DNA of 64,000 nucleotides from Thermodesulfobium sp. 4217-1 (GCF_039822205.1 NZ_JBAGBW010000002.1:1-64000); one strand, 5' to 3'; numbered from the stretch's first letter, positions 8,977 to 17,529 are shown. A program made the numbers and translations. The notes: generated by a model from the sequence alone, not told the origin.

Positions 8977-9603
8977 ATGTTAATATCTGGATCTATACTG
9001 TCAGCAGACTTTTTAAATTTTGAAGATAATATAAGAAAATTAGAGCCATACGCTGACGCTTGGCATGTGGACGTTATGGATGGTCACTATGTGCCCAATA
9101 TATCTTTTGGACCGCAGTTCGCTGCCTTTTTGGCTAAGTGCTCGAAGCTGCCCGCGTCTGTACACCTAATGGTAAAAGAGCCAGAAAAATTTGTAAGTCT
9201 AATCCCGAAAACAGTACAAGAGGTCACATTTCACCAAGAGGCCACCGTTTCTCCGGTAAGATTTTGTACAATGCTCAAGGAGATGGGCTTCTTGCCCGGG
9301 GTTAGCATTGGACCTGGAGTGCACGAGAGTTCCATACTGGAAATATTGCCGTTTGTACACCACGTTCTCTTTATGAGCGTGGAGCCTGGATTCGGGGGGC
9401 AGACCTTTATAGAACCAGTATTCGAAAAGATAAGGAGGCTAATTGGACTGTACCCGAATAGAAGTTTTGAGATTTGGGTTGATGGTGGGGTGGATATGTT
9501 CTGGGGAGAGAAGCTAAAGGAAATTGGTGTAGATTTGGCTGTGATGGGCAGTGCATTTTTCAAGGCAAAAGACCCCAACGAGTTCAGAAGGCTTAGGACA
9601 TAG
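8977..9603 (+). CDS. rpe: ribulose-phosphate 3-epimerase
   Basis: 208 aa TIM-barrel enzyme. The catalytic Asp sits in HVDVMDGHYVPN, with HLMV and SVEPGFGGQ further on, and the second catalytic Asp is in WVDGGV. It converts xylulose 5-phosphate, made by transketolase, into ribulose 5-phosphate for phosphoribulokinase. The ATG follows TTGGAGG and lies 16 bp after rpiB. Confidence 0.94.
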   Translation: MLISGSILSADFLNFEDNIRKLEPYADAWHVDVMDGHYVPNISFGPQFAAFLAKCSKLPASVHLMVKEPEKFVSLIPKTVQEVTFHQEATVSPVRFCTMLKEMGFLPGVSIGPGVHESSILEILPFVHHVLFMSVEPGFGGQTFIEPVFEKIRRLIGLYPNRSFEIWVDGGVDMFWGEKLKEIGVDLAVMGSAFFKAKDPNEFRRLRT

Positions 9604-9605
9604 AC

Positions 9606-9633
9606 TTTGATATGAAACAAGATAGTGTATAAT
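9606..9633 (+). promoter_or_regulatory. putative promoter of the small membrane ORF
   Basis: TTTGAT (9606-9611) and TATAAT (9628-9633) are separated by 16 bp and lie 40 bp before a ribosome-binding-site-preceded small ORF. Match to consensus is good at -10 and moderate at -35. Confidence 0.4.
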
Positions 9634-9673
9634 GTATAGACTAAATTTCTACATTATATTTTAGGAGAGAAAA

Positions 9674-9760
9674 TTGGAGACATTTCTCATATCACTGTTC
9701 ATTGGCCTCGTAATTGGGGTCGCGCTATATTTTATTAGAAATAGAAAAAAAGTTAGTTAA
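9674..9760 (+). CDS. 28-aa single-helix membrane peptide
   Basis: A TTG start at 9674 has AGGAGAG (9663-9669) just upstream and its own promoter-like sequence. The peptide has one hydrophobic helix (residues about 3-20, with GLVIGVAL) followed by a basic tail (RNRKKVS), so it should insert N-out, C-in. Its end overlaps the convergent DUF255 gene by 8 bp. It is too short to assign to a family, and function is unknown. Confidence 0.45.
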   Translation: METFLISLFIGLVIGVALYFIRNRKKVS

Positions 9761-11321
9761 ATATCTGATTCTTAACGTCTATAACTTCATCTCTTTCTAT
9801 TGGATGATTTATCAAGGCATCAAGGGCTCTCAATGCAGAGCCGCTGTGAATCGGGTTTTTATCTACTGAGCCCATTATTTTCTTCGCGTACTCTTCAAGG
9901 AAGTATTCATATTTTATTTCCTCAGGGAAATTTCTCAAAAGTTCCATCATGCCCATAAAGATATATGGCCCTGGTGCTGATGTGGGCATATCTAAGAGAT
10001 ACTCGACCTGATCGTATAAGCCAGTTTCGCTTTTAACCTCGAAAAAGCCACTTTTTCCTCTATTCCAGAATTTATTCAGTGCCATGTCTATAACCTTCTT
10101 TGCTGAGTTAAGATATTTCTCTTCCCTGGTTAGGTCGAATAATTTCAGCAGGCTGTAGCCAAAGTATGCATAATCAGGCAATATGCCCGGTTTGTTTTTT
10201 GACCTTAGGAGTTGTGAGCTTTCAAGTCTGGCAGAGAGCAACATATCTGCAGTTTTTATTGCGCTGTCCAAGAAATATTTGTCCGATGTGGCATGATAGC
10301 CTTCACAAAATGCCTCTATTACAAGAGAGTTTACATCGGTATATATAGTTCTGTCTACAAATTTTTTGCCATTTATCTTTGAATTGGAAGCGTAGAAGCC
10401 GCCCTCTTCAGATTCATTTGCTGAAAAATATTTTTTAAATTGATTTATCGTATCCTTTAAGTCTGCGCTAACAAAGGTTCTAAATGCCTTGGAATACAAT
10501 CTAAATAACTCGGCGTTATCGACAGTGGTCTTTTCTTCTCTTGTGCACTTCCACATATCATCGGCCGAACACCTGAAGAAGCCGCCCTCTTCTTTGTCGT
10601 GAATTCCGCCTTTTGCCATGCTTCTCAGAACAAGCAAAATAGCCTTTTTAATCTCTTCCTTTGTATCATCTTGAGCTTCGTAAATATATTGACTTACCAT
10701 TGTTTCAAATAGGGATGGGAAATAAAATTTCTGGTCTAAAGCTATGCTGCCCGAAACATCATCCCAATTTTCAAGCACTTCCATTACAGAAAAGTGTATT
10801 ATGTTATTATCAATTCCCATTGGTTCGGTATGAAAGTGTTTTTGGATCAATTCCTCGTTGTTTTTTGAAAGCTCTTCTATCTTTTCTCTTGCCTCTTTGA
10901 ACATCCCCAATACCCTGTCAAGTATATCTTTGAATCCAATTTCCTCATTAGTTTTTCTATAAACAAAACCGTAGAAAGCTCTTCCTTCGGGAGTGAGGAA
11001 TACTATCAGCGGCCATCCAGAATCTTTCATAATTACCGATATGCCTTCTTGATAGCGCCTGTCTACCTCCGGGTGTTCATCTCTGTCTACAAGCACAGAA
11101 ACGAAATTTTTATTTAGAAATTCTGCAACGTTTGGATCAAGAAATAACTCATTTGCTATCTGGTGGCACTCTTCGCACCAAAGGGCACAGGAAATAAGAA
11201 GGATTGGCTTATCCTCATTTTTAGCCTTTTCAAAGCATTCCTTTGACCATGGGTACCAGTTAACAAGATCGTCTTTATGTAAGCTTAGAAATTCGCTATC
11301 TACATTTGAGAGCTTATTCAT
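9753..11321 (-). CDS. thioredoxin-domain DUF255 (YyaL-like) protein
   Basis: 522 aa. The N-terminal thioredoxin-like domain has WYPW, KPILL and CALWCEECH, so it keeps a CxxC pair (C-E-E-C) in a variant of the usual WCHWCH/VM motif. The rest is the alpha-barrel, six-hairpin glycosidase-like region with KGGIHD, the family's second landmark. Family members are usually 600-700 aa, so this one is short in the C-terminal part. The ATG at 11321 is chosen because GGAGG lies seven bases upstream; an extended start at 11345 lacks one. Molecular function of the family is poorly defined. Confidence 0.8.
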   Translation of the reverse strand: MNKLSNVDSEFLSLHKDDLVNWYPWSKECFEKAKNEDKPILLISCALWCEECHQIANELFLDPNVAEFLNKNFVSVLVDRDEHPEVDRRYQEGISVIMKDSGWPLIVFLTPEGRAFYGFVYRKTNEEIGFKDILDRVLGMFKEAREKIEELSKNNEELIQKHFHTEPMGIDNNIIHFSVMEVLENWDDVSGSIALDQKFYFPSLFETMVSQYIYEAQDDTKEEIKKAILLVLRSMAKGGIHDKEEGGFFRCSADDMWKCTREEKTTVDNAELFRLYSKAFRTFVSADLKDTINQFKKYFSANESEEGGFYASNSKINGKKFVDRTIYTDVNSLVIEAFCEGYHATSDKYFLDSAIKTADMLLSARLESSQLLRSKNKPGILPDYAYFGYSLLKLFDLTREEKYLNSAKKVIDMALNKFWNRGKSGFFEVKSETGLYDQVEYLLDMPTSAPGPYIFMGMMELLRNFPEEIKYEYFLEEYAKKIMGSVDKNPIHSGSALRALDALINHPIERDEVIDVKNQIFN

Positions 11322-11448
11322 TTTTAAACCTCCGATTAATAGCAAAAAATATTTTTTACAAGACTACATTATACATTAAGTAAAAGCTTAAAGGGTAAAA
11401 TGGCGTGAAATAATATATTATTCTTTATTGAAGCTTATATATAATAGT

Positions 11449-12408
11449 TTATTGTAATTTTATTATATTTAACACGCTGCCGTAAAGAGACGAATCATCG
11501 CCAAGGGAGCTTTTTACTATCTTTATCTTATTTATCGGAGCCATTTTTACGTGGTTTGTCGCAAAATTTCTAATTTCATCTATGATATATTCTTGATTTG
11601 TAAGGCCTCCGCCCAAAACTACGCATTCAGGGGAGAGCACTGTGATGACGTTACTGATTCCAATGCCCATATATGTAATGGCTTTATTTAGGATTTTCCA
11701 GGAAATGTCATCGCCCTGGCTGGATGCCAAGAAAACATCCTGTGCATTTATCGTGCCATTTTTTTTGTAAATTTCGTAAAGAATGCCAGATTTTCTAACC
11801 AAGGCTTTCGAAAGAGCATCTCTTGAGATGGCATAGCCTGAAGAAACTGCCTCCAGACATCCTTTGCTCCCGCATCTGCACTTTGGACCATTTAAGAGGA
11901 CTATCTGGTGTCCAAATTCTCCTGCGCTATCCTCGAAACCTCTATAAATCTTACCATTTATGATTATCCCTCCGCCTATTCCTGTGGAGAGCGTAAAGTA
12001 AACTATGTTTTTATAACCTTTTCCTGAACCAATTTTATATTCTGCAAGGGCGGCTGCATTTGCGTCGTTCTCCAGGCATACATGGGTGTCAAATTTATCT
12101 TTAAAGAATTCACTAACTCTTATCTCACTCCAACCAGGTAAATTTGGTGGATTTTTTACTATGCCCATCTTTGTGTCGCATGGACCAGGAGCTGATATGC
12201 CAATTGCAAACTTTAAGTTAGACTTTTTTAAATCCTGTACTTTATTGGAAATTTCTTCCAGCAATTCTTTAGGATTCTTTTCATAAAGAGGCGTTTCTAT
12301 GATCGACTTCTCTTCTAGTCTCAAATTCTCTGAAAAACGGGCAACTCTTGTTCTCGTGCCGCCGATATCGATGCCTATATAATATTCAAATTCAAGTTTG
12401 CTATTCAT
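11449..12408 (-). CDS. ROK-family sugar kinase (glucokinase-like)
   Basis: 319 aa with the ATP-binding N-terminus GIDIGGTRTR, the sugar-binding ENDANAAA, the STGIGGG phosphate loop and the ROK zinc motif CRCGSKGCLE. All kinase landmarks are intact, so it should be an active hexokinase, most likely glucokinase. The absence of a DNA-binding domain rules out a ROK repressor. A promoter lies so close to the ATG that the transcript may be nearly leaderless, and no ribosome binding site is visible. Confidence 0.87.
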   Translation of the reverse strand: MNSKLEFEYYIGIDIGGTRTRVARFSENLRLEEKSIIETPLYEKNPKELLEEISNKVQDLKKSNLKFAIGISAPGPCDTKMGIVKNPPNLPGWSEIRVSEFFKDKFDTHVCLENDANAAALAEYKIGSGKGYKNIVYFTLSTGIGGGIIINGKIYRGFEDSAGEFGHQIVLLNGPKCRCGSKGCLEAVSSGYAISRDALSKALVRKSGILYEIYKKNGTINAQDVFLASSQGDDISWKILNKAITYMGIGISNVITVLSPECVVLGGGLTNQEYIIDEIRNFATNHVKMAPINKIKIVKSSLGDDSSLYGSVLNIIKLQ

Positions 12409-12417
12409 AATACGAAT

Positions 12418-12446
12418 ACTATATATTATTTTTATTTTTTTGTAAA
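12418..12446 (-). promoter_or_regulatory. promoter of the ROK kinase gene, near-leaderless
   Basis: On the minus strand TTTACA (12446-12441) and TATAGT (12423-12418) are 17 bp apart. The predicted transcription start near 12411 is only a few bases from the ATG at 12408. Confidence 0.45.
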
Positions 12447-12539
12447 AAGTGACATATTTAAGAGTGAATTGTAAGTTTTAGAAAATATGTAGTAAATTAT
12501 TATTTAATATTAAATCGCTATAAAAAAGAGGTGATTGTT

Positions 12540-12890
12540 GTGATAGATTATTATAAATTTGGATCTATAAAGATAAATGGAACAGAGTATGAAAAAGATC
12601 TGGTCTTTACAAAGGATGAGGTACTCGTTTATCCGTGGTGGAGGAAAGAAGGACATGCCTTCTCTCTTGCTGACATCGAAAACATATTGAATAGGGTAGA
12701 AAATGTTACACATATAATATGTGGGACGGGCGCATATGGTATGGTAAGGGTTGAAGATGATCTGATCAGATATTTTAAGGGTGTAAAAAAAGAAGTTTTG
12801 TTATATGATACGAAGAAAGCTGCCGATAAGTTTAACGAGTTTGTGAGTGATGGGATGGCGCCCCTGGCACTCTTTCACCTTACGTGCTGA
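12540..12890 (+). CDS. Mth938/AAMDC-domain protein
   Basis: 116 aa. FGSIKING near the start, YPWWRKEGH, a conserved HIICGTGAYG segment and a TKKAADKFNEF helix match the Mth938-like (DUF498, AAMDC/NDUFAF3) fold. These are small proteins of unclear biochemical role. GTG 12540 is chosen because AAGAGG is about seven bases upstream; GTG 12531 is too close to that site. It stands alone between the ROK kinase and the pilin cluster. Confidence 0.72.
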   Translation: MIDYYKFGSIKINGTEYEKDLVFTKDEVLVYPWWRKEGHAFSLADIENILNRVENVTHIICGTGAYGMVRVEDDLIRYFKGVKKEVLLYDTKKAADKFNEFVSDGMAPLALFHLTC

Positions 12891-12910
12891 GCTTATTGAT
12901 TGTTTAACTT

Positions 12911-12950
12911 TTTTGGTATATCATTATGAAAAGTAATCCAAAATTAAGGG
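12911..12950 (+). repeat. pilin-operon upstream repeat, copy 1
   Basis: A roughly 40-bp stretch from TTTTGGTATATCATTA to AAGGG recurs with few changes at 15589-15628, just before the second repeat-rich pilin gene. It probably carries the -10 region (TATATC) and the ribosome binding site of the operon. Confidence 0.7.
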
Positions 12951-12958
12951 AGAAAAAA

Positions 12959-13327
12959 GTGAATAAAAGAGGGGTAACTCTGATAGAGCTTTTGATCACT
13001 TCTGTTTTTTTACTTTTTGCTCTTATTGCGCTGGCCTGGGGTCTGTCGTCATCTCTGAAGGCATCTGCAAACAACTATATTTTAAACCAGGCTAATATAC
13101 TTGCTGATTCTCAAATGGAGAGCTTGAGGGCTCTTAGTTTGGGCAGTTCTGTAAATATCCAAAATTCAAATGATTGTGTTAACAATGGCAGTATATGCTT
13201 TAAATTGAGTGCTGTGCGCTCAAAAGATCCCAATTCTAGTTGTGATTTGTTAAACGTAACTGTCAGCGATACAGCGTCTCCTGCAAGGTTCCAAAATATC
13301 AATTTGCAATCTGAGGCCTGCCAATGA
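12959..13327 (+). CDS. type IV minor prepilin, PilV-like
   Basis: 122 aa with a type III prepilin signal: NKRG followed by VTLIELLI (cleavage after Gly, Glu5 present) and a hydrophobic N-terminal helix. Like PilV/GspI proteins it continues with a helix containing QANILADSQME. The C-terminal part has Cys pairs and little else recognisable. GTG 12959 is chosen with AAGGGAG six bases upstream; a longer ATG start at 12926 would add a needless basic leader. It overlaps the next pilin gene by 4 bp. Confidence 0.8.
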   Translation: MNKRGVTLIELLITSVFLLFALIALAWGLSSSLKASANNYILNQANILADSQMESLRALSLGSSVNIQNSNDCVNNGSICFKLSAVRSKDPNSSCDLLNVTVSDTASPARFQNINLQSEACQ

Positions 13328-13917
13328 GGAAAAAGGGTGGCTTTACTCTTACCGAGCTCTTGGTGGTTATAGTAATAGCATCGATGATAGCTATTGCTGT
13401 AATATATGCTCTTTCAAGCGGCGGCAAATCCTTTGTTAAAAATCAGGAGATAGACAACATATCTATTAGCGTTCCAAATATTCTTTATGGTATGTCAAGG
13501 GAGATTAGAGAAGCTGGATATATAAATCTTCAGATAAGCCCTGGCACTACCGTAAATGCAAATGTGGTCTGCGCTCAGGGCAGCTCTGGCTACATATCGT
13601 TTAATCTGGATGTGCCCAATTCAGGAAATCCCGATGGGACTGGCGCATATAGTGTAGTGAAATATCAATTGCAAAATGGAAACCTGTCAAGGTGTGTGAA
13701 TAGCACAAGCTGTTCAGTTATCAACCCTCCAAATGTGGTCTTTACGGTATTCTCTCCTGTATTGGGTTCGGTAAATTCAAGCGCTAATTTTGTCCCAAAT
13801 CAGGTGGACTCCTCTGGAAACTATAACGTGGTCCAGATTGTTATAACTGCGAATTTAAAATCGAGCAATAATTCTTATACTTTTACAAAGGAAGTGAAGC
13901 TCAGAAATGTTCAGTAA
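13324..13917 (+). CDS. type IV minor prepilin, PilW-like
   Basis: 197 aa. KKGG before FTLTELLVV is a classical prepilin peptidase site with Glu5. The following helix and the segment SREIREAGY match PilW-type minor pilins. The C-terminal domain is beta-rich and predicted to be extracellular. It overlaps both neighbours, so translation of PilV-PilW-PilX-like genes is coupled. Confidence 0.8.
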   Translation: MRKKGGFTLTELLVVIVIASMIAIAVIYALSSGGKSFVKNQEIDNISISVPNILYGMSREIREAGYINLQISPGTTVNANVVCAQGSSGYISFNLDVPNSGNPDGTGAYSVVKYQLQNGNLSRCVNSTSCSVINPPNVVFTVFSPVLGSVNSSANFVPNQVDSSGNYNVVQIVITANLKSSNNSYTFTKEVKLRNVQ

Positions 13918-13919
13918 AA
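13894..13919 (+). repeat. 26-bp exact repeat, copy 1
   Basis: The 26 bases running from the end of the PilW-like gene into the start of the next gene recur exactly at 15630-15655. In this copy the first half is coding for PilW; in the other it is a non-coding leader. Confidence 0.85.
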
Positions 13920-15433
13920 GATTTTCTGACAAGAACGGGTTCGCTTTGCCGATTGCTATTGGAGCGATGGTTTTTTTCATAATAGTAATCGGAGTATGGG
14001 CAGCTCTGAACCTTTCTTTGTTCAAGACCTCTTCAGCACAGACCTCTTCTATTCGCGCTTTGTCTGCCTGCGAAGAGGGGATATCTTATGCTATAAATCA
14101 ATTGGATTCCAATCCGGCTTACACGGGAGGTTCTTATACTTCAAAGGAAGGACTTAGCGTAGCTATAGTCGTTGCAGCGACATCTCCCAAGACTGTTACT
14201 GCTACTGTAAGTAGTCCTGTGCACAGAAGCGTCAGAGTGCTGGTTCAGGGTTCTGGCAGCGTGATTCCTGGTCCGGTAATTTCTAATGGTGACATAAGAA
14301 TTAACGGCAAGCAAAATCTGTTGGATGCTGGCAACTCTGGCATTCCTGGAGCTCTGTATACTGGCTCGATTACAAATCATGCTGGCGCAACTATAAACGG
14401 ACCAGCACAACAGATAACAAGCTTTAGTCCATATAGCACTGCGGTAACCAGTGTGGTTTCGAACATTGTAAAATCTAATCAAATACCCAGCACGCCAACC
14501 CTTCCAACTGGATATACCACACTAACCAATCCAACGTGTGGAGGCAGTTATACAGGAAATTATATCGTTAATAATCTAAGTTGCTCTATAAATGTTACCG
14601 GGAATCTCATTTTAAATGGAAACATTAATATAAATAACTCCTCTACTATTTCCGTATCCGGAGGAAACCTATGGATTCCTGCAACAAATATAAACACTAA
14701 TGCACCAACAACTATTTCGGTTAGCAATGGGAATCTTATCACAAGCAGCCAGATAAACCTTAATGGCTCAATATCGGTAAACAACGGTAGCTACTGGTCA
14801 AATAATTCTATAACCCTTAATACCAGCGGGTCCTCTGTTAATGTTAGCAGCGGAAACCTGTATTTAACTCAAGGCAGTTTGATACCAAATCAAAGCTCTG
14901 ATCCAATTAATGTTTCGGGAAACATAATTTTAGCGACGGGAAACATTACTTTAAATAGCGCATCCAATATAAGCGGCAATATTTTACTTTATGGCAATGG
15001 AGCGACTTTTTTGGTGGATAGTTCTTCTACTGTTACTGGCAATATTTATCTCTTAGATGGTGATTTGACGCTTAATGGTCAAAGCACTTTAAATGTGGCC
15101 TTTCTTTATGTAGGTTCTGGTACTGTGAATAGCAATGGGTCAGTTAATGCAAACGGTGATAACAACAACGGGAATCTTATCTTAGATGGTGGAAATACAA
15201 TAAATGGCTTTGTGTATACTGATGGACAATTTACTTCTAATGGTCATGATACGATAAACGGTGCACTTTGGGCAAATAATTATAACAACAGCAATGATCA
15301 GATTACGTTGGATGGAAATGACAGTATTATCTACAATCAAAACAATCTTATTTCTGCAGATAATCTATTGTCCCAATATATTACGACCAATGCAACTATA
15401 GTTAGCGGTTCATGGCATGAAATATACAATTAA
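13907..15433 (+). CDS. PilX-like pilin with Asn-rich repeat domain
   Basis: 508 aa. The N-terminus has a prepilin-like site (KNG before FALPIAIGAM) but no Glu5, as in PilX/GspK-type tip proteins. After a helix with SACEEGISYA, the body is made of short Asn/Ser/Gly-rich repeats (LNGNINI, VSGGNL, INSxS types) that suggest a beta-solenoid. A conserved NPTCG segment lies in the middle, and the protein ends with a GSWHE motif. Extracellular and part of the pilus or an attached adhesin, by inference. A paralogue follows at 15643. Confidence 0.7.
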   Translation: MFSKRFSDKNGFALPIAIGAMVFFIIVIGVWAALNLSLFKTSSAQTSSIRALSACEEGISYAINQLDSNPAYTGGSYTSKEGLSVAIVVAATSPKTVTATVSSPVHRSVRVLVQGSGSVIPGPVISNGDIRINGKQNLLDAGNSGIPGALYTGSITNHAGATINGPAQQITSFSPYSTAVTSVVSNIVKSNQIPSTPTLPTGYTTLTNPTCGGSYTGNYIVNNLSCSINVTGNLILNGNININNSSTISVSGGNLWIPATNINTNAPTTISVSNGNLITSSQINLNGSISVNNGSYWSNNSITLNTSGSSVNVSSGNLYLTQGSLIPNQSSDPINVSGNIILATGNITLNSASNISGNILLYGNGATFLVDSSSTVTGNIYLLDGDLTLNGQSTLNVAFLYVGSGTVNSNGSVNANGDNNNGNLILDGGNTINGFVYTDGQFTSNGHDTINGALWANNYNNSNDQITLDGNDSIIYNQNNLISADNLLSQYITTNATIVSGSWHEIYN

Positions 15434-15642
15434 TTTTTAACTTAGCCTGCAAAAGAATTCCCAATTTCTGCAAATCTCTTTATTACTCAAAAACATTCCT
15501 AACAGTATCGCAAAGTTGTATTATGATTATAATCTAATTTGCATTGTTTGAAAGTGCTTATTTGTAGAATATATTGATGATTTTTTTATTTTGGTATATC
15601 ATTAAAACAAGTAACCCAATACAAAGGGGGTGAAGCTCAGAA
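15434..15642 (+). promoter_or_regulatory. intergenic region with duplicated pilin promoter
   Basis: The first part has no visible feature. From 15589 it repeats the operon's upstream region (12911-12950), and from 15630 it repeats the PilW/PilX-like junction (13894-13919). The second repeat-rich pilin gene therefore has its own copy of the operon promoter and a leader made from the end of a pilin gene. Confidence 0.7.
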
Positions 15643-15655
15643 ATGTTCAGTAAAA
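15589..15655 (+). repeat. chimeric duplication junction (copy 2 of both repeats)
   Basis: 15589-15628 matches the region upstream of the PilV-like gene, and 15630-15655 matches exactly the junction at 13894-13919. The roughly 940 bp that lie between them in the first copy, meaning the PilV-like and PilW-like genes, are absent here. Confidence 0.75.
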
Positions 15656-17007
15656 AACTTTCTGACAAGAGCGGATTCGCTTTGCCGATTGCTATCGGGG
15701 CTATGGTTTTTTTCGTAATAGTAATTGGAGTATGGGCAGCTTTGAATATATCTTTATTTAAAACCTCTTCTGCTCAAACGGGTTCTGTTCAGGCCCTGTC
15801 TGCGTGTGAAGAAGGAGTAGCTTATGCAACGGCCCAAAACCTGCCTTATGGCAGCTCGCAGTATACTTCGCGAGAAGGGCTGAGCGTAAATATAAGCGTG
15901 ATAAATCCAGCTACTGCTTCAGGATATATTACGAAAATTATAACCGCTTCTGTAGGCGCACCACAAAAGAGATCTGTAACAGTTTATCTGGGAAACGCAA
16001 TTCCGGGGGCAGTTATAGCAAATGGGGATATAAATATGAACAGTAACTCAACTATTACTACAAACAATCCGAATATACCAGGCGCACTGCTCAGCGGGAC
16101 TTTATCGAAAGATTCAAACTCATCTGTTATAGGACCCCAACAGCATCTTCCTGACTTTACGCCTTACAAAAACGCTATTCATCAAGTAGTCAGCAGTATG
16201 ACACCGAGCATTCCTGCTGCGCCCACAAACTATACTACACTTTCAAATCCTACTTGCGGTCAAACGTTGACTGGAAATTATATCTTGACGGATGGCAGCC
16301 TTAACAACAATAATTGCAACATTACAATAAACGGTGACCTTGTCATAAGCTCTTCGAATTTTTCAGTCAATAACGGCAGTTCTCTTACAGTGAATGGGAA
16401 CATGTGGTCAAATGCGGTGAACTTAAATTCAAACGCTGACTTAATAGTTAGCAAGAGTTTGTATGCAAACGGCAGCGTAACAGATAGCGCGAATTCACAG
16501 ATTAGCATAGGTGGCAATATTATTTTGACAGGCAGCAATTCAAATCTCATCTTAAATAGCAATTCTGATGCGATTTCAGGAAACATCATCACAACGGGAA
16601 ACAATACCTCTGTAACTTTTAACAGTAATTCTACCATTAATGGCAATATTATAATTTCTGACGGTAACCTGAATATCAATTCTAATGTGAATGGCTTGAG
16701 CGGACTGGTTTACGTCGGGAATAGCGCTGGCTCTTCTTCTTTAGGAAATCTGACTATCAGTAGTAACAACACTATAAATGGTCTTGTATATGCCTCAGGC
16801 TCTGCCCAAATAGGAGAAACAACTGTGCAGATGAATTCTAATTCAAATATAAACGGTGCCTTGCTGGTAGAGAGCGGAAACTTGCAAGTAAATGCCGGCA
16901 GTGAAATAGTGTATAATCCTGCTACTTTCAGCAATATAACCAATCTTTTGTCAAATTATTTAAGCTCACCTATTATTACTGGTTCATGGCATGAACCTTT
17001 GGTTTAA
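15643..17007 (+). CDS. PilX-like pilin with Asn-rich repeat domain, paralogue
   Basis: 454 aa. Nearly the same N-terminus as the 13907 gene (FALPIAIGAM, no Glu5), the same ALSACEEG helix, the same NPTCG segment and the same final GSWHE motif. The repeat region (NSNS, INGNI, GNLNI patterns) has diverged much more than the ends. It likely arose by duplication and then drifted in its solenoid, as expected for surface-exposed repeats. Confidence 0.7.
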   Translation: MFSKKLSDKSGFALPIAIGAMVFFVIVIGVWAALNISLFKTSSAQTGSVQALSACEEGVAYATAQNLPYGSSQYTSREGLSVNISVINPATASGYITKIITASVGAPQKRSVTVYLGNAIPGAVIANGDINMNSNSTITTNNPNIPGALLSGTLSKDSNSSVIGPQQHLPDFTPYKNAIHQVVSSMTPSIPAAPTNYTTLSNPTCGQTLTGNYILTDGSLNNNNCNITINGDLVISSSNFSVNNGSSLTVNGNMWSNAVNLNSNADLIVSKSLYANGSVTDSANSQISIGGNIILTGSNSNLILNSNSDAISGNIITTGNNTSVTFNSNSTINGNIIISDGNLNINSNVNGLSGLVYVGNSAGSSSLGNLTISSNNTINGLVYASGSAQIGETTVQMNSNSNINGALLVESGNLQVNAGSEIVYNPATFSNITNLLSNYLSSPIITGSWHEPLV

Positions 17008-17073
17008 TATTAATTTTCATTTTTGTAATATAATATATGTTTATGATTACGGGCGAAATTTAAGGGGTATATT

Positions 17074-17529
17074 ATGTTTTGTAGCTTAAAAAAGAATAAA
17101 AGGGGCTTCACACTAATAGAGCTGATGGTGGCGGCTGTTCTTCTTACCTTTGGCCTTATGACTCTTGCAATGTCTTTGTTTGGATCTATAAGAGCTCAAG
17201 AGGCAGCGGCTCAGCAAACAAATGCTCAAGGGCTGGTGAACCAAAAGTTAGCTCAACTATCAGCTATGGCAAATCTTCAAAATAGCTCCGATGTGGCCGT
17301 TGGTTGGAATGCCCTCCTGGCTCAAAATGGAGTGACAGAAATAGTAAAGATAAATCATTCCCTTAATGGAAAAAGAACCACTACTGTTTCGGATAATAGT
17401 TCGGGCACACAGTATGAATATGCTGCTGTAACTATTAGCGTTAGCTGGAATTGCGGCAAGCCTGGAGGGGCGCTTTGCCAGGTCCAGGGATTTGAGCGTA
17501 TTGACAAGCCTCAGGCAGTTTCACCGTGA
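17074..17529 (+). CDS. type IV minor prepilin, PilV-like, second set
   Basis: 151 aa with a perfect prepilin motif: KRG before FTLIELMVA, Glu5 present. The helix continues TLAMSLFGSIRAQEAAAQQ, typical of PilV/GspI. The C-terminus has a Cys pair (NCGKPGGALC). The ATG follows AAGGGG. Its stop overlaps the start of the next gene. Confidence 0.82.
   Translation: MFCSLKKNKRGFTLIELMVAAVLLTFGLMTLAMSLFGSIRAQEAAAQQTNAQGLVNQKLAQLSAMANLQNSSDVAVGWNALLAQNGVTEIVKINHSLNGKRTTTVSDNSSGTQYEYAAVTISVSWNCGKPGGALCQVQGFERIDKPQAVSP

Noticed and set aside
14560-15300. Short repeated units in the pilin genes taken as a CRISPR array
   Set aside because: The repeats are degenerate, in frame and encode Asn-rich protein repeats; there are no constant repeats or spacers and no cas genes.
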